Source: Hohaiivirga grylli (GTDB taxonomy: Bacteria > Pseudomonadota > Alphaproteobacteria > Rhizobiales > Beijerinckiaceae). Taken from it: a DNA stretch of 64,000 nucleotides. Position numbers and translations under genes: made by a program. The stretch is from contig NZ_JBBYXI010000003.1 of NCBI RefSeq assembly GCF_039655745.1, forward strand, positions 62,001-126,000. The letters run 5' to 3'. The notes under the pieces were generated by a model, which had not been told where the DNA came from, searched no databases, and worked only from the letters and a program-made list of their open reading frames with translations. Numbering within the stretch: position 1 is the first letter of the stretch; each line of letters begins with the position of its first letter. Below are positions 44,131-53,292 of the stretch, piece by piece.

Positions 44131-45738
44131 TTAGCTGGCATCCCATGGATATGTCCATGTTTCAGTCAGCGTTCTGTTGCCTGATTTCAGATAGACACGC
44201 AGGTCTGTTGACTGGCCAATATCCAGTTTGACATCAACAGCAGCCCTAAAGCCGCCGATATGTTCATTCGGTACAATGAATGTACGTAGAATCTTACCGT
44301 TTGAAGTTGATGGCACAATTTCGACGAGGCTTGGATCAGACAGGTAATAGGTGAGATCCTTACCCGCAAAATCAATCATAAAGCGCCTTGTTGTCGGATC
44401 ACTCGGTTCATTGGAACCACTGGCCCTTGCCGGTGTCTGGAATGTATTGATGGCCCGTCCCCCCGGATGCAGCTTCTTGTAAGCGGAAACAGCAGTCAGT
44501 TTATAGGAAAGCGTCGTTTCCTGACCGGGTTTCAATGGCTGCTTGGGCTGCCAGTATGCGGCTGTATTATCATGGGTTTCATTGTCTGTCGGTAATTCAA
44601 GCAGCTCAACAGCACCTTCACCCCACTGGCCAATTGGCTCAATCCAGTATCCCGGACGTTTGTGATAGGCAGCTTCCAGATCCTGATAGTTTTCAAAGAC
44701 CCGATCACGCTGCATCAGGCCAAAGCCACGTGGGTTGTTGTCCACGAATGATGATACACGCTTGCGGTCCGGGTTGCGAAGTGGGCGCCATATCCATTCC
44801 CCACTACCAGACTGCATCAACAAGCCATCTGAATCATGGGCTTCCGGACGGAAATCATCGGCAGCGTGACGATCATTCTCGCCACGGAAAAACATGGAAG
44901 ACAGCGGAGCAATACCGATTGATGTAATTTCTTTCCGTGGGAACAGGGTTGCTGTCACTTCGATCGTTGTTTCATCTTCAGGATAAACGCGGAAGCGATA
45001 GGCCCCCGTCAGAGATGGCCCATCAAGCATTGCATAGATTGTGACGCAGGCTGTATCGCTGTTTTGCGGCTCAACCCAGAATTCACGAAACCTTGGAAAC
45101 TCTTCAGGGTCATTCTCACCGATATTAACGGCAATGCCACGGGCGGAGAGGCCGTAGTTTTGGTCACGGCCAAGGAAACGGAAGTAGCTGGCGCCAAGAA
45201 ATGCAATCAGCTCATCATTCACATTGGGCTTATTGAGCGGATAGTGCAGGCGGAAGCCGGCAAACCCCAGATTGACAGGAAGTGGCTTCTCAAACTTGAA
45301 CCCACCGAGGTCAAACAGGTTTGACTGATAAGGAACAGGAGCAGGGATGCCGTCTTTAATAATATTGACGGTAACCGGCCTCTGATAAAGGAATCCGAGA
45401 TGGAACATCTGCATCAGGAACGGGCTGTTTGCCCCTGTTGTAAGCGCCTTGTCGGGACGGAAACGAATATTTCTGTAGGTGTCAAAGTCAAGCCGGTTGA
45501 GGGGCTCTGGTAATGCAGGCTGGTTGCTTTCAAAAGGAGCACTCGCTGCATCACGGGCGCGTTTCAGGACATCTTCAAAGCGGAAAGGTTCCGGGCCATT
45601 ACCTTGAGGAGCTTTCTGGGCCAGTGCCGGAATTGCCGGAATAACGGCCGTTATGACCGACAATGCGGCCAACCCTTTGAGGGTTGAGCGGCGAGACAGG
45701 AAAGATGCTTGATTTTCCAGCTGTTTTGAAGATGTCAT
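44131..45738 (-). CDS. Periplasmic glucan biosynthesis protein, OpgG/OpgD (MdoG) family, copy 1
   Basis: A 535-residue exported protein with a Tat-type signal (SRRSTLKG at about 15-22, then a hydrophobic stretch ending ALAQ). The MdoG domain shows YRNIRFRPDKAL near the start, FRLHYPLN, FLGASYFRFLGRDQNYGLSARGIAVN, AMLDGPSLTGAYRF, PLSSMFFRGEN, EAHDSDGLL and ETWTYPW at the C-terminus. Family members act in osmoregulated periplasmic glucan synthesis, and OpgD/OpgG relatives have been shown to act as beta-glucan-degrading enzymes. No opgH glucosyltransferase is in the window. A paralog lies at 58151-59722. Confidence 0.9.
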   Translation of the reverse strand: MTSSKQLENQASFLSRRSTLKGLAALSVITAVIPAIPALAQKAPQGNGPEPFRFEDVLKRARDAASAPFESNQPALPEPLNRLDFDTYRNIRFRPDKALTTGANSPFLMQMFHLGFLYQRPVTVNIIKDGIPAPVPYQSNLFDLGGFKFEKPLPVNLGFAGFRLHYPLNKPNVNDELIAFLGASYFRFLGRDQNYGLSARGIAVNIGENDPEEFPRFREFWVEPQNSDTACVTIYAMLDGPSLTGAYRFRVYPEDETTIEVTATLFPRKEITSIGIAPLSSMFFRGENDRHAADDFRPEAHDSDGLLMQSGSGEWIWRPLRNPDRKRVSSFVDNNPRGFGLMQRDRVFENYQDLEAAYHKRPGYWIEPIGQWGEGAVELLELPTDNETHDNTAAYWQPKQPLKPGQETTLSYKLTAVSAYKKLHPGGRAINTFQTPARASGSNEPSDPTTRRFMIDFAGKDLTYYLSDPSLVEIVPSTSNGKILRTFIVPNEHIGGFRAAVDVKLDIGQSTDLRVYLKSGNRTLTETWTYPWDAS

Positions 45739-46301
45739 GGTAGAAAAATATATCTCGTGTTGGGACTATGGGAACATATTTCCATATAGCCCTGAACAAA
45801 AGCTGAAGATTGCTGATAAAATAGTTCAAGAAATTAAAAAAACACTTGATATCCCGTGTAAACAACCCTATTTGCCGTATTGCCCAATTTCGCACGTGCC
45901 TGTGGTCGCGTGCCGGTTGGAGGACTTCCGGACAAGAGGCCGGAAAACCTCCCGAATGGAAAACGTTCGACACCATAACCGGCAGCCGGAGGCGAAACCG
46001 GCGCACCTCGTTCTCAAACGGGGGACGTGACTTAAAGTAACGACGAACGGGCTTTTTTGGTCTCTGTCGGCCTTCCAAAATGCCGACAACCGAAGAGGCT
46101 TGTTTATCTTTGCCAGGCGTGCGGACGGGAGTTCCCCATCCAATCCAAGGCAGCATCGCCGGATATAGGCCGGTTTAGTCGCCGTGTCTCCAACGCACGG
46201 GGATGAAACCTGTTTCTGTATTCGTTGACGCCGGGCGGCTTGCCGTCTGATTTTCAATTTACGGCTTTATGCCGGTTTGAACCTTTGGTGGGGAGAGCGC
46301 C
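45739..46301 (+). ncRNA. Long intergenic region with a speF-type leader RNA
   Basis: This 563-base gap before the ornithine decarboxylase gene has two parts. 45739-45880 is AT-rich and probably holds the promoters. From about 45885 to 46290 the sequence is GC-richer and dense in short complementary blocks, for example GGAGGACTTCCGG with CCGGAAAACCTCC, GTCGGCC with GCCGAC around 46053-46090, and the conserved-looking GGGGATGAAACC near 46198-46210. Size, position and the last block fit the alphaproteobacterial speF leader. No convincing protein gene is seen. GGGGAGAG (46288-46297) is the Shine-Dalgarno. Confidence 0.6.
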
Positions 46302-47456
46302 ATGACAGAGCGCATCCGTGAGTTTCTGCGTAACCGACGCGAGGATGGTCCATGCCTCGTTGTTGATCGTGAAGTCATTCAAGATAACTACATTAAGTTT
46401 GCCCGTTCTCTGCCGGATACGCGGGTCTTCTATGCTGTGAAGGCTAATCCTGCACCGGAAGTCTTGTCACTTCTGGCTGAGCTTGGCTCATGCTTTGATA
46501 CAGCTTCTGTTGTTGAGATCGAGTTGGCTCTGGCTGCCGGTGCAACACCAGATCGTATTTCCTTCGGTAATACCATCAAGAAAGAACGCGATATTCTCCG
46601 TGCACTGGAGCTGGGTGTCCGTTTGTTTGCTGTTGACTGTGAAGTAGAAGTCGAGAAGATCGAACGTGCCGGACTGGCTGCGAGTGTTCCACTTGCTGAC
46701 ATTCAGGTCTTTTGCCGTATCCTGTGTGATGGGGCAGGAGCGGAATGGCCATTGTCCCGTAAGTTTGGCTGTGTGCCAGAGATGGCGATTGATGTCCTTG
46801 AACATGCACATCGCCTTGGTCTCAGGGCATATGGTATTTCATTCCATGTTGGCTCGCAGCAGCGTAATACAGGCTCGTGGGATGGTGCACTTGCGTCTGC
46901 ATCTCAAGTTTTTAAGGCATGTGCCGAGCGTGGTATTGCTCTTTCCATGGTCAATCTTGGTGGTGGTTTTCCTGCCAAGTATCTGAAAAGCATTCCTGCT
47001 GTTGAAGCCTATGGCAATGCAATTTTCGAGGCTCTGTCAAAGCACTTTGGAAATCACATTCCAGAGACAATCATTGAACCGGGCCGCGGTATGGTTGGAA
47101 ATGCCGGTATCATTGAAAGTGAAGTTGTGCTGATTTCCAGGAAGTCAGCTGATGAGGATGATATCCGCTGGGTTTATCTGGATATCGGCAAGTTTGGCGG
47201 ACTTGCCGAGACTATGGATGAGGCGATCCGTTACCCGATCCATACCAAGCATGACAGTGACCGTAAAATACCTTGTATCCTTGCTGGTCCCACATGTGAT
47301 TCAGCCGATGTACTTTATGAGAAAGAGCCATATTTCCTGCCTGTTTCACTTGAAATAGGTGATAAGGTTCTGATCGAAGGTACAGGGGCCTATACAACAA
47401 CTTATTCGGCGGTTGCTTTTAATGGTTTTCCGCCGCTTAAAAGTTACGTCATCTGA
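46302..47456 (+). CDS. Ornithine decarboxylase (fold-type III, alanine racemase-like)
   Basis: A 384-residue PLP enzyme of the eukaryotic-type ODC/LysA/ADC family that decarboxylates ornithine (possibly also lysine) to putrescine. The PLP lysine is K47 in FYAVKANP; HVGSQQ, NLGGGFPAKY and EPGRGMVGNAG bind the cofactor phosphate; C332 in GPTCDSADVL is the conserved active-site cysteine contributed across the dimer. The size is that of compact alphaproteobacterial enzymes. The speF-like leader upstream and homospermidine synthase downstream (112 bases) support a polyamine role. Lysine specificity cannot be excluded. Confidence 0.9.
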   Translation: MTERIREFLRNRREDGPCLVVDREVIQDNYIKFARSLPDTRVFYAVKANPAPEVLSLLAELGSCFDTASVVEIELALAAGATPDRISFGNTIKKERDILRALELGVRLFAVDCEVEVEKIERAGLAASVPLADIQVFCRILCDGAGAEWPLSRKFGCVPEMAIDVLEHAHRLGLRAYGISFHVGSQQRNTGSWDGALASASQVFKACAERGIALSMVNLGGGFPAKYLKSIPAVEAYGNAIFEALSKHFGNHIPETIIEPGRGMVGNAGIIESEVVLISRKSADEDDIRWVYLDIGKFGGLAETMDEAIRYPIHTKHDSDRKIPCILAGPTCDSADVLYEKEPYFLPVSLEIGDKVLIEGTGAYTTTYSAVAFNGFPPLKSYVI

Positions 47457-47568
47457 GTAAATATCATTGATTGCGGGGCCGTATGTTTTGCGGCTCCGTG
47501 ATTACCACAGGAGGCACTATGGTGCGTTCGCATCTTTGATGCGTGTAGTAAATATCAGGAGAAAATGA

Positions 47569-48999
47569 ATGGATGCTTGGCCCGTCTACGGTCGTATTGA
47601 AGGACCGGTCGTTTTGATCGGTTTTGGTTCGATCGGAAGAGGCACGTTGCCGTTACTTGAACGTCACTTTGAATTCGACAAGACCCGTATGGTCGTTATC
47701 GATCCCAAGGATGATAATCGCTATCTGTTAGATGAGCGAGGTATCCGCTACGAACAGGTCAAGTTAACTCCTGAAAATTATCGCGATATTTTGACCCCGA
47801 TGTTAACCGCCGGAGGGGGGAAGGGTTTCTGTATCAACCTTTCTGTCGATACGTCTTCCCGCGATATCATGACACTTTGTCGTCAGCTGGGCGCCCTTTA
47901 CATAGATACAGTTGCCGAGCCCTGGGAAGGTTTTTACTACGATAAAGATGCAGGTGCTGCCGATCGGACGAACTATGTTTTGCGCGAGATTATTCTCGAA
48001 GCAAGGCGCCGCTCACCGGGTGGGATGACAGCTGTGTCATGTTGTGGTGCAAACCCGGGAATGGTGTCATGGTTTGTGAAGCAGGCCCTTCTCAATATTG
48101 CGCGGGATAGTGGCATTACATTTGACATACCGCAGAAACGCTCTGAATGGGCCGCTTTGATGCAACGTGTTGGCATTAAGGGAATACATGTTGCTGAACG
48201 CGATACCCAGCGTGCCCGTCAGCCAAAGCCTGAACAGGTTTTTGTGAATACCTGGTCTGTTGAAGGGTTCATTGCAGAGGGTGTGCAGCCTGCTGAACTG
48301 GGATGGGGCACGCACGAAAAGTGGTTGCCGGATAATGCTGGTCAGCACGACAAGGGTAATGGTGCTGCCATCTATCTGATGCAGCCGGGCGCCAATACCC
48401 GTGTGCGGACATGGACACCGAGCACGGGTGCTCATTACGGGTTTCTGATTACGCATAACGAAGCCATTTCAATCTCGGATTATTTTACGGTTAGAGAAGG
48501 CGATAAGGTGGTTTACCGTCCGACCTGTCACTACGCTTATCACCCCTGTGATGATGCTGTTCTCTCGCTGCATGAGATGTTTGGTCAGAGTGCGCAGCCG
48601 CAGGAGAAACATCATCTTCTGAATGAAGATGAAATTCTTGATGGAGCAGATGAACTGGGTGTTCTGCTTTATGGGCATGGTAAGAATGCCTATTGGTATG
48701 GATCTAATTTATCTATTGAGGAAGCACGACGTCTGGCGCCCCTCCAGAATGCAACAGGCTTGCAGGTTTCATCTGCTGTGCTTGCTGGAATGGTCTGGGC
48801 GCTTGAAAACCCGAATTGCGGGATTGTCGAAGCTGATGAGTTAGATTTCCAGCGCTGCCTTGAGGTACAGAGCCCCTATCTTGGATCAGTCAAAGGTTAT
48901 TATACAGACTGGACACCGCTTGAAGGGCGACCCGGGTATTTCCCTGAAGATATTGATACGTCTGATCCCTGGCAGTTCAGGAATATTCTCGTTCATTAA
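47569..48999 (+). CDS. hss: Homospermidine synthase
   Basis: A 476-residue NAD+-dependent enzyme that joins two putrescines (or putrescine and spermidine) to make sym-homospermidine, a polyamine common in alphaproteobacteria. The dinucleotide fold starts VVLIGFGSIGRGTLPLL; family blocks INLSVDTSSRDIM, YIDTVAEPWEGFYYD, SCCGANPGMVSWFVKQALL, GWGTHEKWLPDNA and GHGKNAYWYGS are intact. It follows ornithine decarboxylase with its own Shine-Dalgarno (AGGAG), and the two are probably one transcript. Confidence 0.95.
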   Translation: MDAWPVYGRIEGPVVLIGFGSIGRGTLPLLERHFEFDKTRMVVIDPKDDNRYLLDERGIRYEQVKLTPENYRDILTPMLTAGGGKGFCINLSVDTSSRDIMTLCRQLGALYIDTVAEPWEGFYYDKDAGAADRTNYVLREIILEARRRSPGGMTAVSCCGANPGMVSWFVKQALLNIARDSGITFDIPQKRSEWAALMQRVGIKGIHVAERDTQRARQPKPEQVFVNTWSVEGFIAEGVQPAELGWGTHEKWLPDNAGQHDKGNGAAIYLMQPGANTRVRTWTPSTGAHYGFLITHNEAISISDYFTVREGDKVVYRPTCHYAYHPCDDAVLSLHEMFGQSAQPQEKHHLLNEDEILDGADELGVLLYGHGKNAYWYGSNLSIEEARRLAPLQNATGLQVSSAVLAGMVWALENPNCGIVEADELDFQRCLEVQSPYLGSVKGYYTDWTPLEGRPGYFPEDIDTSDPWQFRNILVH

Positions 49000-49002
49000 T
49001 AT

Positions 49003-49034
49003 AAGAAACGCGTCAGTGATCTGGCGCGTTTCTT
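49003..49034. terminator. Hairpin between hss and the convergent small-protein gene
   Basis: AAGAAACGCGTCAG (49003-49016) pairs with CTGGCGCGTTTCTT (49021-49034) with one G-U pair around TGAT. It ends inside the stop codon of the convergent gene, and the arms supply the A and T runs for both directions. Confidence 0.78.
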
Positions 49035-49317
49035 ATATCTCGACCTCAGCGAGCGCGGAAGCGACATCTTCTGCCTGCACATCTATCATTGCTTTTGGAA
49101 TTTTGCAGGCCTGAGTTTTTTTGCCTTTTGCCATAATCAGAATGATTGTTTCCACTCCGGGGCAGGCAGGATCATTACAGTCAATTTCATTGACGGCAAG
49201 GCTGGTCTCTGGTGTGCATTTTGGATGCAGCATTGCCCACTGTTTAATTTTCTGGATTGTTTCACGGTCCGGCTTTGCGGCTCTGAAGCGTCCAAAAATT
49301 GAGGAGAGGGCTGCCAT
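49033..49317 (-). CDS. Small four-cysteine protein of unknown function, last gene of a COG0523/WD40 cluster
   Basis: A 94-residue soluble protein I cannot name. It opens with a helical basic stretch (FGRFRAAKPDRETIQKIKQWA), then contains C34 (HPKCTPE), C47 and C52 (DCNDPACPG) and C71 (QACKI), and ends acidic. The spacing could make a metal or disulfide site. It lies six bases after the WD40 gene, which itself follows the metal-chaperone GTPase gene by 33 bases, so a link to metal (zinc) handling is inferred from context only. Confidence 0.75.
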   Translation of the reverse strand: MAALSSIFGRFRAAKPDRETIQKIKQWAMLHPKCTPETSLAVNEIDCNDPACPGVETIILIMAKGKKTQACKIPKAMIDVQAEDVASALAEVEI

Positions 49318-49323
49318 TTGCCA

Positions 49324-50322
49324 TCAGCTCGGAAGGGTCAGGATACCGGCTTGCCCATCTTCGCAGCCATAGACAAGTTTCATGCCCAGTTTATCCCATG
49401 CAAGGGCAGTGACAGCACTCCCTTTGGTTTCTGCACGAACAAGCAGTTCACTGGCATCTGTAAAGCGAACAAGCAGGATGCAGCCGTCTTCATAGCCCAC
49501 TGCCAGAACCAGTGCGCGCGGGTGGAAGCTGACACAGGAGACCCGTGCCGGGCGGACACCGCATTCTCGTGGCTGCTTACCCATCGGGCCGTCTTTGCTG
49601 TCAAAGGGCCAGACAATCGCAGCATCGGCACCACTGGTTGCCAGCCATTTGCCATCACTAGACCATGAGAATGAACGGGTCTTAGAAGGATAACCGGTCA
49701 TCCGCATATGGTTTTTGTCTTGCAGCCGCCACCCGTGCAGAGCACTTTCCTGCATGGAGGTTACAACAAAGCGGCCATCAGGAGACCAGACAACATCAAG
49801 GTGTGAGCCCTTCCATTCAAGGATATCAGGCGTTCCTTCAATGTTCGGGAACCATAGAGTTACACCGTTATAGTGGCTGATTGCCAGACGGTGTCCTTTG
49901 GGAGCAAAGGCCAAGCCGCGGGCAGAGGAGGGGACAGAGAGCGTTTTCTCTTTACCTTTGCCGTCATTCGCAAAGACATCTTTGCCAGAGCTATAGGCAA
50001 AGCTGCCATCTGCTTTTGCAGCGACTGCATCAATCCACCGCCCTTGCTTGAGGGCAACTTCCTTGATGTTTCCTGAGGTATCACATGAAACGATACGCCC
50101 GTCATCACCACCGGTCAGCAGACGCGATCCATCAGAATGCCCGACAAGGACAGCACCATCGGGATGCGCTTCAAGGGTATGGGCATCTTCAATGCCATTA
50201 CTCAGCACGATGGTGCCATCTGCAAGTGCCAGGGCGGCCTTATCCTGCAACCAGCAGGCGGTTACCACATGGGCAGAGGTAGTGATAGGTTTGACGTTAT
50301 CCCGCAGTGAGTTGGACGACAT
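49324..50322 (-). CDS. WD40-repeat beta-propeller protein
   Basis: A 332-residue protein with seven or so WD40-type blades and no signal peptide, so probably cytoplasmic. Typical blade ends are GSRLLTGGDDGRIVSCD, LDVVWSPDGRFVVTSMQESALHGWRL, SFSWSSDGKWLATSGADAAIVWPF, CVSFHPRALVLAVGYEDGCILLVR and ALAWDKLGMKLVYGCEDGQAGIL. Such propellers scaffold protein complexes. It is encoded between a COG0523 GTPase and a small Cys protein, an arrangement that suggests they work together. Confidence 0.87.
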   Translation of the reverse strand: MSSNSLRDNVKPITTSAHVVTACWLQDKAALALADGTIVLSNGIEDAHTLEAHPDGAVLVGHSDGSRLLTGGDDGRIVSCDTSGNIKEVALKQGRWIDAVAAKADGSFAYSSGKDVFANDGKGKEKTLSVPSSARGLAFAPKGHRLAISHYNGVTLWFPNIEGTPDILEWKGSHLDVVWSPDGRFVVTSMQESALHGWRLQDKNHMRMTGYPSKTRSFSWSSDGKWLATSGADAAIVWPFDSKDGPMGKQPRECGVRPARVSCVSFHPRALVLAVGYEDGCILLVRFTDASELLVRAETKGSAVTALAWDKLGMKLVYGCEDGQAGILTLPS

Positions 50323-50355
50323 TGATCTTTCCGTTGCAATAGGCTGTTGGCTGCA

Positions 50356-51321
50356 CTATTCGGCGACTGTTGCCAGAAAGTCCAGTCGAATTGCTTCTGC
50401 ATCCAGATCGCGACCAATGAAGACAACCCGTGAAACGCGCTTTTCTCCCGGCTTCCAATCCTGCTGGACATCGCCATCAAGGATCATGTGGACACCCTGA
50501 AACACGAAGCGCTTTGGTTCATTCGGGAAAGCCAGAATGCCCTTACAACGAAGAATGTTAGGTCCCTGTTCCTGAGTGATCTGAGAAATCCATGGCATGA
50601 ATTTTTCAGGATTGACCTCACCATCATAGGAAACGGAGATCGACTGAATATCGTCATCATGATGATGGTGATGACCATCTTCGAGGAAGTCAGGTTCGAT
50701 TTCCATAATGCGATCAAGGTCGAAAGCATTACGATCAAGAACCTCACTCAGAGCAATATCGCAATTCTTCGTACGATGCAGCTTGGCATAGGGGTTGATA
50801 GCACGGATCATACGCTCAACATTCTGCAACTCTTCATCACTGACGAGGTCAATTTTGTTGAGCAGGATGACATCCGCAAAAGCAATCTGGTTTTTAGCTT
50901 CTGGTGCATCTTTCAGGCGTTCGGCAAGCCATTTGGCATCTGCAACTGTAACGACGGCATCAAGACGGGCCGTATCTGAAACATCCTGATCCATGAAGAA
51001 TGTCTGGGCAACAGGGGCAGGGTCTGCAAGTCCCGTTGTTTCGACAATGATGGCATCGAACTTGCCTTTGCGCTTCATCAGTCCATCAAGGATGCGGATC
51101 AGGTCGCCCCGTACGGTGCAGCAGATGCACCCGTTATTCATCTCGAAGACTTCTTCTTCTGCCCCGACCACCAGATCGTTATCAATACCGATTTCGCCAA
51201 ACTCATTGACGATCACCGCATAGCGTTTTCCGTGGTTCTCGGTGAGAATACGATTGAGGAGGGTGGTTTTACCAGCACCCAGATAACCGGTGAGTACTGT
51301 GACAGGAATTTTCTCGGACAT
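50356..51321 (-). CDS. COG0523/CobW-family GTPase (putative zinc metallochaperone)
   Basis: A 321-residue G3E GTPase. The P-loop is GYLGAGKTT (12-20), the metal-binding signature CxCC is at 65-68 (GCICCTV), NKID (155-158) is the guanine-specificity motif, and a run of five histidines at 217-221 (EDGHHHHHDDD) lies before the C-terminal CobW_C domain. COG0523 proteins with these features deliver zinc or other metals to client enzymes. The adjacent znu operon points to zinc rather than cobalt or nickel. It leads a cluster with the WD40 and Cys proteins. Confidence 0.9.
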   Translation of the reverse strand: MSEKIPVTVLTGYLGAGKTTLLNRILTENHGKRYAVIVNEFGEIGIDNDLVVGAEEEVFEMNNGCICCTVRGDLIRILDGLMKRKGKFDAIIVETTGLADPAPVAQTFFMDQDVSDTARLDAVVTVADAKWLAERLKDAPEAKNQIAFADVILLNKIDLVSDEELQNVERMIRAINPYAKLHRTKNCDIALSEVLDRNAFDLDRIMEIEPDFLEDGHHHHHDDDIQSISVSYDGEVNPEKFMPWISQITQEQGPNILRCKGILAFPNEPKRFVFQGVHMILDGDVQQDWKPGEKRVSRVVFIGRDLDAEAIRLDFLATVAE

Positions 51322-51434
51322 GATGTTTCCATAAAGCTGCAGAACGCAGCATAGCAGATGTAAACTTGGATAAGATTTCTAGACGTTAAATGTCGTTATG
51401 GAAATCCGGTTATTCAAGAGGCTGTGATTAAAAT

Positions 51435-52379
51435 CTATTTGGCAAGGGCCTTCTGAAGAGCTTTGATGTTGTACTCCATCATCTTCAAGTACGTAGGGGC
51501 CGGGCCATCTTTTGGTGACAGACTATCAGAGAAAATAGGGTCACCAATCTTGGCTCCAGTCTCCTGGGATATCTGTTTAATGAGTCTTGGATTGGAGAGT
51601 GTTTCAATAAACACAGCCGGAATCTTTTCGGTTTTGATACGACGGATAATCTTGGCAACATCTTTGGCAGATGCTTCAGATGCAGAAGAAATCCCCTGAA
51701 CACCAATGAATGTTATGCCATAGGCATTCGCAAAATAACCGAACGCATCATGGGGTGTGATGACTTTGCGATGATCAATGGGAAGGGCTGAAATGACCGT
51801 GCGGATTTCCTGATCAACCTGATCTAATTTTTCCAGATAATGATCAGCATTTTGGGTATAGGTTTCTTTGCCCTCCGGATCGAGCTCAATCAGCGCATCA
51901 CGGATATTTGCAACATAGATTTTTACATTTGCAACATCCTGCCATGCATGAGGGTCTGTATCATCATGATGATTGTGGTCAGATGCATGATCGTGCCCGT
52001 CATGGCTGTGCGGATGAATATCGAGGGGAGTAATCCCTTTACTTGCTGTGATGACTTTTGCACTTGTGCCAGATGATGAGATCAGACGTTTGATCCAGCC
52101 TTCGAAAGACAGACCGTTTTCGAAAATAATATCTGCTTCCTTAATCGTCCGGACATCTGTCGCACTTGGCGAGTAGACATGCGCATCTCCGCCCGGCTGA
52201 ACCAGAACCGATACCTGGCCCCTGTCTCCGGCAATATTCTGTACGATATCACCAAGGATGGAAAAGGTTGCGACGATTTTCTTCGGAGCATTCTGTTGTG
52301 CGTTTGCGGTTGTCAGTAGGGGAGCAACCAGCAGGAGGCTGACTAAAGGGATTAAAATATGTTTTCTGATCCAGAACAT
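51435..52379 (-). CDS. znuA: Zinc ABC transporter, periplasmic binding protein
   Basis: A 314-residue cluster A-I binding protein. The signal peptide ends near residue 26 (TTANA). The metal-binding histidines are in AHVYSPSATD, TDPHAWQD, HDAFGYFANAYGI, with an acidic ligand near GDPIFSDSLSP. A His/Asp-rich loop (HPHSHDGHDHASDHNHHDD) between strands is the zinc-specific ZnuA feature and argues against manganese. ATG 52379 is chosen because AAAGGAA lies just upstream; ATG 52394 would add five residues. It follows znuB after 22 bases. Confidence 0.93.
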   Translation of the reverse strand: MFWIRKHILIPLVSLLLVAPLLTTANAQQNAPKKIVATFSILGDIVQNIAGDRGQVSVLVQPGGDAHVYSPSATDVRTIKEADIIFENGLSFEGWIKRLISSSGTSAKVITASKGITPLDIHPHSHDGHDHASDHNHHDDTDPHAWQDVANVKIYVANIRDALIELDPEGKETYTQNADHYLEKLDQVDQEIRTVISALPIDHRKVITPHDAFGYFANAYGITFIGVQGISSASEASAKDVAKIIRRIKTEKIPAVFIETLSNPRLIKQISQETGAKIGDPIFSDSLSPKDGPAPTYLKMMEYNIKALQKALAK

Positions 52380-52401
52380 GGGTGTTCCTTTCATCAGGTC
52401 T

Positions 52402-53292
52402 TTATGCTGACAGATGTTTACGTGGGCGCAATTTCTGAATGAGGCTGCCATTCGTGCCGCCAATAACAGACAGAATATAGATGAACCCCGCAATTAAAAC
52501 GATGGCAGGGCCGGCAGGCAGTTGACGTGCATCAGGTGAAATCAGTTCTGCATGAAATGAGAGCAGCAGTCCGCCATATCCGGCTAGCGCACCGATGATG
52601 ATGGCAATGATAATCATCTTTGTGATGTCATTGCTCCAGAAGCGTGCAGCTGTCGCAGACAGCATCATAATACCGACGACCAGAAGAGTACCCAGTGCCT
52701 GAAAACCGCCGACAAGATTAAGAACGACGAGGCTCAGGAATATGAGATGGACAATCGGCCCGGACCGACTGACGGACCGTAAGAAAACCGGGTCAACAGA
52801 ATCAAGAACCAGAGGCCGGTAAATCAAGGCGATAATGATAATGGTACCACTGGCAACGGCTGTCAGCAGCAGGAGGCTGGGATCATCAAGAGCCAGGATA
52901 GAGCCAAACAGAACATGCAGGAGATCAACACCTGAGCCGCGCAGCGAGATGATAACCACACCAAGCGCCAGTGAGATCAGATAAAATGCGGCAAGTGAGG
53001 CATCTTCTTTCAGATGGGTTGAACGGGAAACAAGGCCGGACAGAACCGCAACAATCATACCCGCAATAACACCACCAATACTCATGGCGGGAAGAGAGAA
53101 ACCGGCAATCAGATAGCCAATGGCAGCTCCCGGAAGAATGGCATGGGACATGGCATCTCCCGTGAGGCTCATCCGTCGCAACATGAGAAAGACACCAACA
53201 GGGCCCGCTCCCAGTGCGATACAGAAACTGCCAAACAGGGCCCTGCGCATGAAATCAAATTCAACGAATGGTGAGATCAACAGATCGAACAT
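52402..53292 (-). CDS. znuB: Zinc ABC transporter, membrane permease
   Basis: A 296-residue ABC-3 family permease with eight to nine helices. Hallmarks are ALGAGPVGVFLMLRRMSLTGDAMSHAILPGAAIGYLI near the N-terminus and QALGTLLVVGIMMLSATAARFW, with GYGGLLLSFHAELISPDARQLPAGPAIVLI near the end. Its ATG overlaps the znuC stop by one base (TGATG), so they are translationally coupled. It imports zinc with ZnuA and ZnuC. Confidence 0.94.
   Translation of the reverse strand: MFDLLISPFVEFDFMRRALFGSFCIALGAGPVGVFLMLRRMSLTGDAMSHAILPGAAIGYLIAGFSLPAMSIGGVIAGMIVAVLSGLVSRSTHLKEDASLAAFYLISLALGVVIISLRGSGVDLLHVLFGSILALDDPSLLLLTAVASGTIIIIALIYRPLVLDSVDPVFLRSVSRSGPIVHLIFLSLVVLNLVGGFQALGTLLVVGIMMLSATAARFWSNDITKMIIIAIIIGALAGYGGLLLSFHAELISPDARQLPAGPAIVLIAGFIYILSVIGGTNGSLIQKLRPRKHLSA

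Noticed and set aside
45737..46030. A 97-codon plus-strand frame starting opposite the OpgG copy 1 start
   Set aside because: No Shine-Dalgarno or recognisable domain, and it runs into the folded leader of ornithine decarboxylase; only its last part is kept as an open question in the leader finding.
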